A stretch of DNA of 64,000 bases from CALCHA01 sp035548175. Lineage in GTDB: Bacteria > Planctomycetota > Phycisphaerae > WQYP01. This document shows positions 61,751 to 64,000 of this stretch, in pieces. Location: positions 1 to 64,000 of the forward strand of contig DASZTO010000044.1 of the NCBI GenBank assembly GCA_035548175.1, read 5' to 3'. Under the pieces are notes generated by a model that did not search any database, was not told where the DNA came from, and saw only the letters and a program-made list of their open reading frames with translations. Position 1 is the first letter of the stretch. The number at the start of each line of letters is the position of its first letter. A program made the position numbers and the translations under genes.

Positions 61751-61930
61751 GCGAACACACCGCAACGACATTCACCTCCAGATCGCCGCCCTGCCACGCG
61801 CGACGCCATCGGCTCGCCTCCCCCCCCCACTCGCGCTGAGCCTCCTTCCCGCCTCCCTCCACAAACAGTCCACTTCTGGCAAGCCCCTTGCTACGGCCAC
61901 AAGCAGAACCACTCCTCTGCCGAGGCCCCC

Positions 61931-63049
61931 GTGAACTCACCCAACGATTTCCCTCCCCTCCCTCCCGCTCCCGAGCAGCGCCAGCGCCCCGCCCTGCCCC
62001 CCGCGCCCAACCCTCCCCCTGCCCCCGCCGAAGCCTGGGGCCGCCCCAACCAACCCGAAGCCTTCGGCGTCGCCCACCACCCCCGCCCCAAAAAAGCCCC
62101 GCCCAAAGATGAAGAAAAATCCGACCAGCAAAACGACACCCCATCTCAAGACGCCGACGACCAGCAAAGCGAGCCCCCCAAAAAACCCCTCTACAAGCGC
62201 CCCGCCTTCCTCATCACCGCCGGCATCATCCTCCTCGCCGCCATCATCACCGCCATCGCCCTCTACATTCACCACCGCCACTGGCAATCCACCGACGACG
62301 CCCAGACCGACGGCCACTACGTCGAAATCTCCTCCAAAGTCTCCGGCCGCGTCGAAAAAGTCCTCTTCACCGACAACCAGGACGTCGTCGCCGGACAGCA
62401 CCTCATCGAGCTCGATCCACGAGACTACCAGGCCCAGCGCGCCCAGTCCGAAGCCGCCCTCGGCGTCGCCCAGGCCGAAGCCGCCCGCGCCAACGCCGAA
62501 CTCGCCCGCTACCAACACGTCGCGGCCACCGGACCAAATGCCGTCTCCCCGCAGGACCTCGACGAGGTCGTCGCCGCCGCTCGCAAAGCCAACGCCCAGG
62601 TCGTCCAGGCACAGGCCGACCTCAACGCCGCAGACCTCAAGCTCTCCTACACCACCATCGTCGCCCCCTTTTCCGGCCGCATCGCCCGCAAACAAATTGA
62701 ACCCGGCGCCTACGTCACCCCCGGCCAAACCATGTGCAGCCTCGTCGATCCCCACGTCTGGGTCACCGCCAACTTCAAGGAAACCCAGCTCACCTACATG
62801 CATCCCGGCGATCAAGTCATCATCACCATCGACGCCTACCCCGGCCTAAAACTCCACGGCCACGTCGATTCCCTCCAGCCCGGTTCCGGCGCCGTCTTCT
62901 CCCTCCTCCCCGCCGAAAACGCCACCGGCAACTTCGTCAAAGTCGTCCAGCGCGTCCCCGTCAAAATCGTCTTCGATGATTACGACCCCACACGCCAACC
63001 CTTCCTCGGAGTCGGACTCTCCGTCACCCCCAAGGTCCATATCCGATGA
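61931..63049 (+). CDS. EmrA/HlyD-type membrane-fusion protein
   Basis: A 372-residue periplasmic adaptor. The first ~90 residues are Pro-rich and cytoplasmic; then one span (AFLITAGIILLAAIITAIAL); then the HlyD/EmrA body: STDDAQTDGHYVEISSKVSG, VLFTDNQDVVAGQHLIELDP, a coiled-coil helix pair, LSYTTIVAPFSGRIARKQIE and WVTANFKETQLTYMHPGDQV. It would bridge an MFS pump to an outer-membrane channel. Start: GTG 61931 (GAGG upstream). The stop overlaps the pump gene's ATG by four bases. Confidence 0.88.
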   Translation: MNSPNDFPPLPPAPEQRQRPALPPAPNPPPAPAEAWGRPNQPEAFGVAHHPRPKKAPPKDEEKSDQQNDTPSQDADDQQSEPPKKPLYKRPAFLITAGIILLAAIITAIALYIHHRHWQSTDDAQTDGHYVEISSKVSGRVEKVLFTDNQDVVAGQHLIELDPRDYQAQRAQSEAALGVAQAEAARANAELARYQHVAATGPNAVSPQDLDEVVAAARKANAQVVQAQADLNAADLKLSYTTIVAPFSGRIARKQIEPGAYVTPGQTMCSLVDPHVWVTANFKETQLTYMHPGDQVIITIDAYPGLKLHGHVDSLQPGSGAVFSLLPAENATGNFVKVVQRVPVKIVFDDYDPTRQPFLGVGLSVTPKVHIR

Positions 63050-64000
63050 GCGCCACCGCCGCCGAACGCCCGCGCCTGCAGCAGCGCCCCGCGCGTGCCA
63101 GCGGCGACGCATCCCAACCCGCTTTCCTCCGCGGCCACTCCCCCTGGCTCATCGCCGCCACCGTCACCCTCGCCACCTTCATGGAAGTCCTCGACACCTC
63201 CATCGCCAACGTCGCACTCCCCCACATCGCCGGTAACCTCGGCGCCGGACAGGAAGAATCCACCTGGGTCCTCACCTCCTACCTCGTCGCCAACGCCATC
63301 GTCCTCCCGCTCGCCGGATGGATGTCCCTCCTCATCGGCCGCAAACGCTTCTATATGGCCTGCGTCGCCCTCTTCACCATCTCCTCCTTCCTCTGCGGAC
63401 TCGCCCCCAACCTCGCCACCCTCATCTTCTTCCGCGTCCTCCAGGGCGTCGGCGGCGGCGGGCTCCAGCCCTCCGAGCAGGCCATCCTCGCAGACACCTT
63501 CCCCCCCAAAAAACGCGGCATGGCCTTCGCCTTCTACGGCTTCGCCATCGTCGCCGCTCCCGCCATCGGCCCCACCCTCGGCGGCTGGGTCACCGACAAC
63601 TACACCTGGCGATGGATCTTCTTCATCAACATCCCCGTCGGCATCGTCTCCCTCATCCTCACCACCTTCCTCATCCACGACCCCGCACACCTCGAAAAAG
63701 AACGCCGCTCACGCATGAAAAAAGGCTTCTCCATGGATTACACCGGCCTCGGCCTCATCGCCATCGGCCTCGGTCTGCTCCAATACGTCCTCGATAAAGG
63801 CAACATCAAAGACTGGTTCGGCTCCCCCACCATCCTCGTCTGCTCCATCATCTCCGCCCTCGCACTCATCTCCGCCGTCGTCTGGGAGCTCTCCGTCAAG
63901 GACCCCATCGTCGAACTCCGTCTCCTCAAAAATCGCAACTTCGCCATCGCCAATATCCTCATGCTCATCCTCGGCTTCGTCCTCCTGGGCTCCACCGCCC
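63046..64000 (+). CDS. EmrB/QacA-type DHA2 multidrug exporter (cut by the window edge)
   Basis: The first 318 residues of a 14-span MFS drug:H+ antiporter. Motif D1 TFMEVLDTSIANVALPHIAG is complete; ESTWVLTSYLVANAIVLPLA and GWMSLLIGRKRFYMACVALF (motif A-like) follow; RVLQGVGGGGLQPSEQAILA (motif B) and FAFYGFAIVAAPAIGPTLGG WVTDN (motif C) are clear. The ATG overlaps the adaptor stop (ATGA), so the two form an operon. The 3' end is outside the window. Confidence 0.9.
   Translation, partial: MSATAAERPRLQQRPARASGDASQPAFLRGHSPWLIAATVTLATFMEVLDTSIANVALPHIAGNLGAGQEESTWVLTSYLVANAIVLPLAGWMSLLIGRKRFYMACVALFTISSFLCGLAPNLATLIFFRVLQGVGGGGLQPSEQAILADTFPPKKRGMAFAFYGFAIVAAPAIGPTLGGWVTDNYTWRWIFFINIPVGIVSLILTTFLIHDPAHLEKERRSRMKKGFSMDYTGLGLIAIGLGLLQYVLDKGNIKDWFGSPTILVCSIISALALISAVVWELSVKDPIVELRLLKNRNFAIANILMLILGFVLLGSTA

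Overview
The window looks like a chromosome segment from a GC-rich member of the Planctomycetota, probably Phycisphaerae-like. This is inferred from gene content, not from a marker gene. The supporting content is a hopanoid gene set (SHC, HpnH, HpnG-, HpnN- and HpnO-like), two PEP-CTERM proteins, one of them with autotransporter-type beta-strand repeats, secreted pectin-degrading enzymes with a Tat/Sec and lipoprotein flavour, and many short dispersed repeats between genes. I saw no rRNA, tRNA or CRISPR array.

Layout. 0-1.3 kb is a mosaic: the start of an IS630-type transposase, a truncated membrane-protein fragment, a lower-GC orphan gene and a REP-like palindrome. 1.3-3.8 kb has short tandem repeats, one copy (A) of a ~380-bp dispersed repeat, an amidase and a methyltransferase. 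3.8-11.1 kb holds an HpnN-like RND transporter, a DUF433/DUF5615 pair, an HpnO-like aminotransferase and squalene-hopene cyclase. 11.3-21.4 kb is a co-oriented pectin/rhamnogalacturonan cluster (PL22, esterase, GH106-like, GH43, PL11-like, GH28). 21.4-25.7 kb returns to hopanoids (HpnH, HpnG-like) with a DUF4365/HicA-like pair and SurE. 25.9-31.1 kb carries SSB, a phage-type recombination ATPase, a PEP-CTERM protein, RadA and a thioredoxin with an inserted MshEN-like module.

31.1-38 kb is a minus-strand run: NYN nuclease, PyrC, dispersed repeat copy B, FtsY, a proline-rich orphan and a ParA ATPase fused to a glycogen-binding (CBM48/AMPK-type) domain. 38.3-47.2 kb has an AsmA-like protein, an overlapping orphan pair, an HD hydrolase, a TlpA-like thioredoxin, a FliA-type sigma factor, malate dehydrogenase, a HEPN pair and a GT-C membrane protein. 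47.2-58.9 kb has a large PEP-CTERM beta-strand protein, cardiolipin synthase, a Gly/Asn-rich lipoprotein, phosphofructokinase, QueE, QueF, a DUF72 protein, an M32 carboxypeptidase and a LysR regulator. 59-64 kb has IMP dehydrogenase interrupted by a LAGLIDADG intein at its active-site loop, then an EmrA/EmrB-type efflux pair that runs off the edge.

How the genes work together. The hopanoid genes would make and extend the hopene skeleton (SHC, then HpnH, then HpnG, then an aminated side chain via HpnO) and move the product (HpnN). The pectin cluster would cut, deacetylate and trim rhamnogalacturonan and homogalacturonan. QueE and QueF give two steps of queuosine-precursor synthesis. Four strong hairpins with U-tracts mark the ends of minus-strand genes at convergent junctions. 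The most unusual items are the ParA-CBM48 fusion, the thioredoxin-MshEN insertion, the IMPDH intein, the dispersed repeat pair, and arginine/glycine-rich linkers shared by five of the six pectin enzymes.
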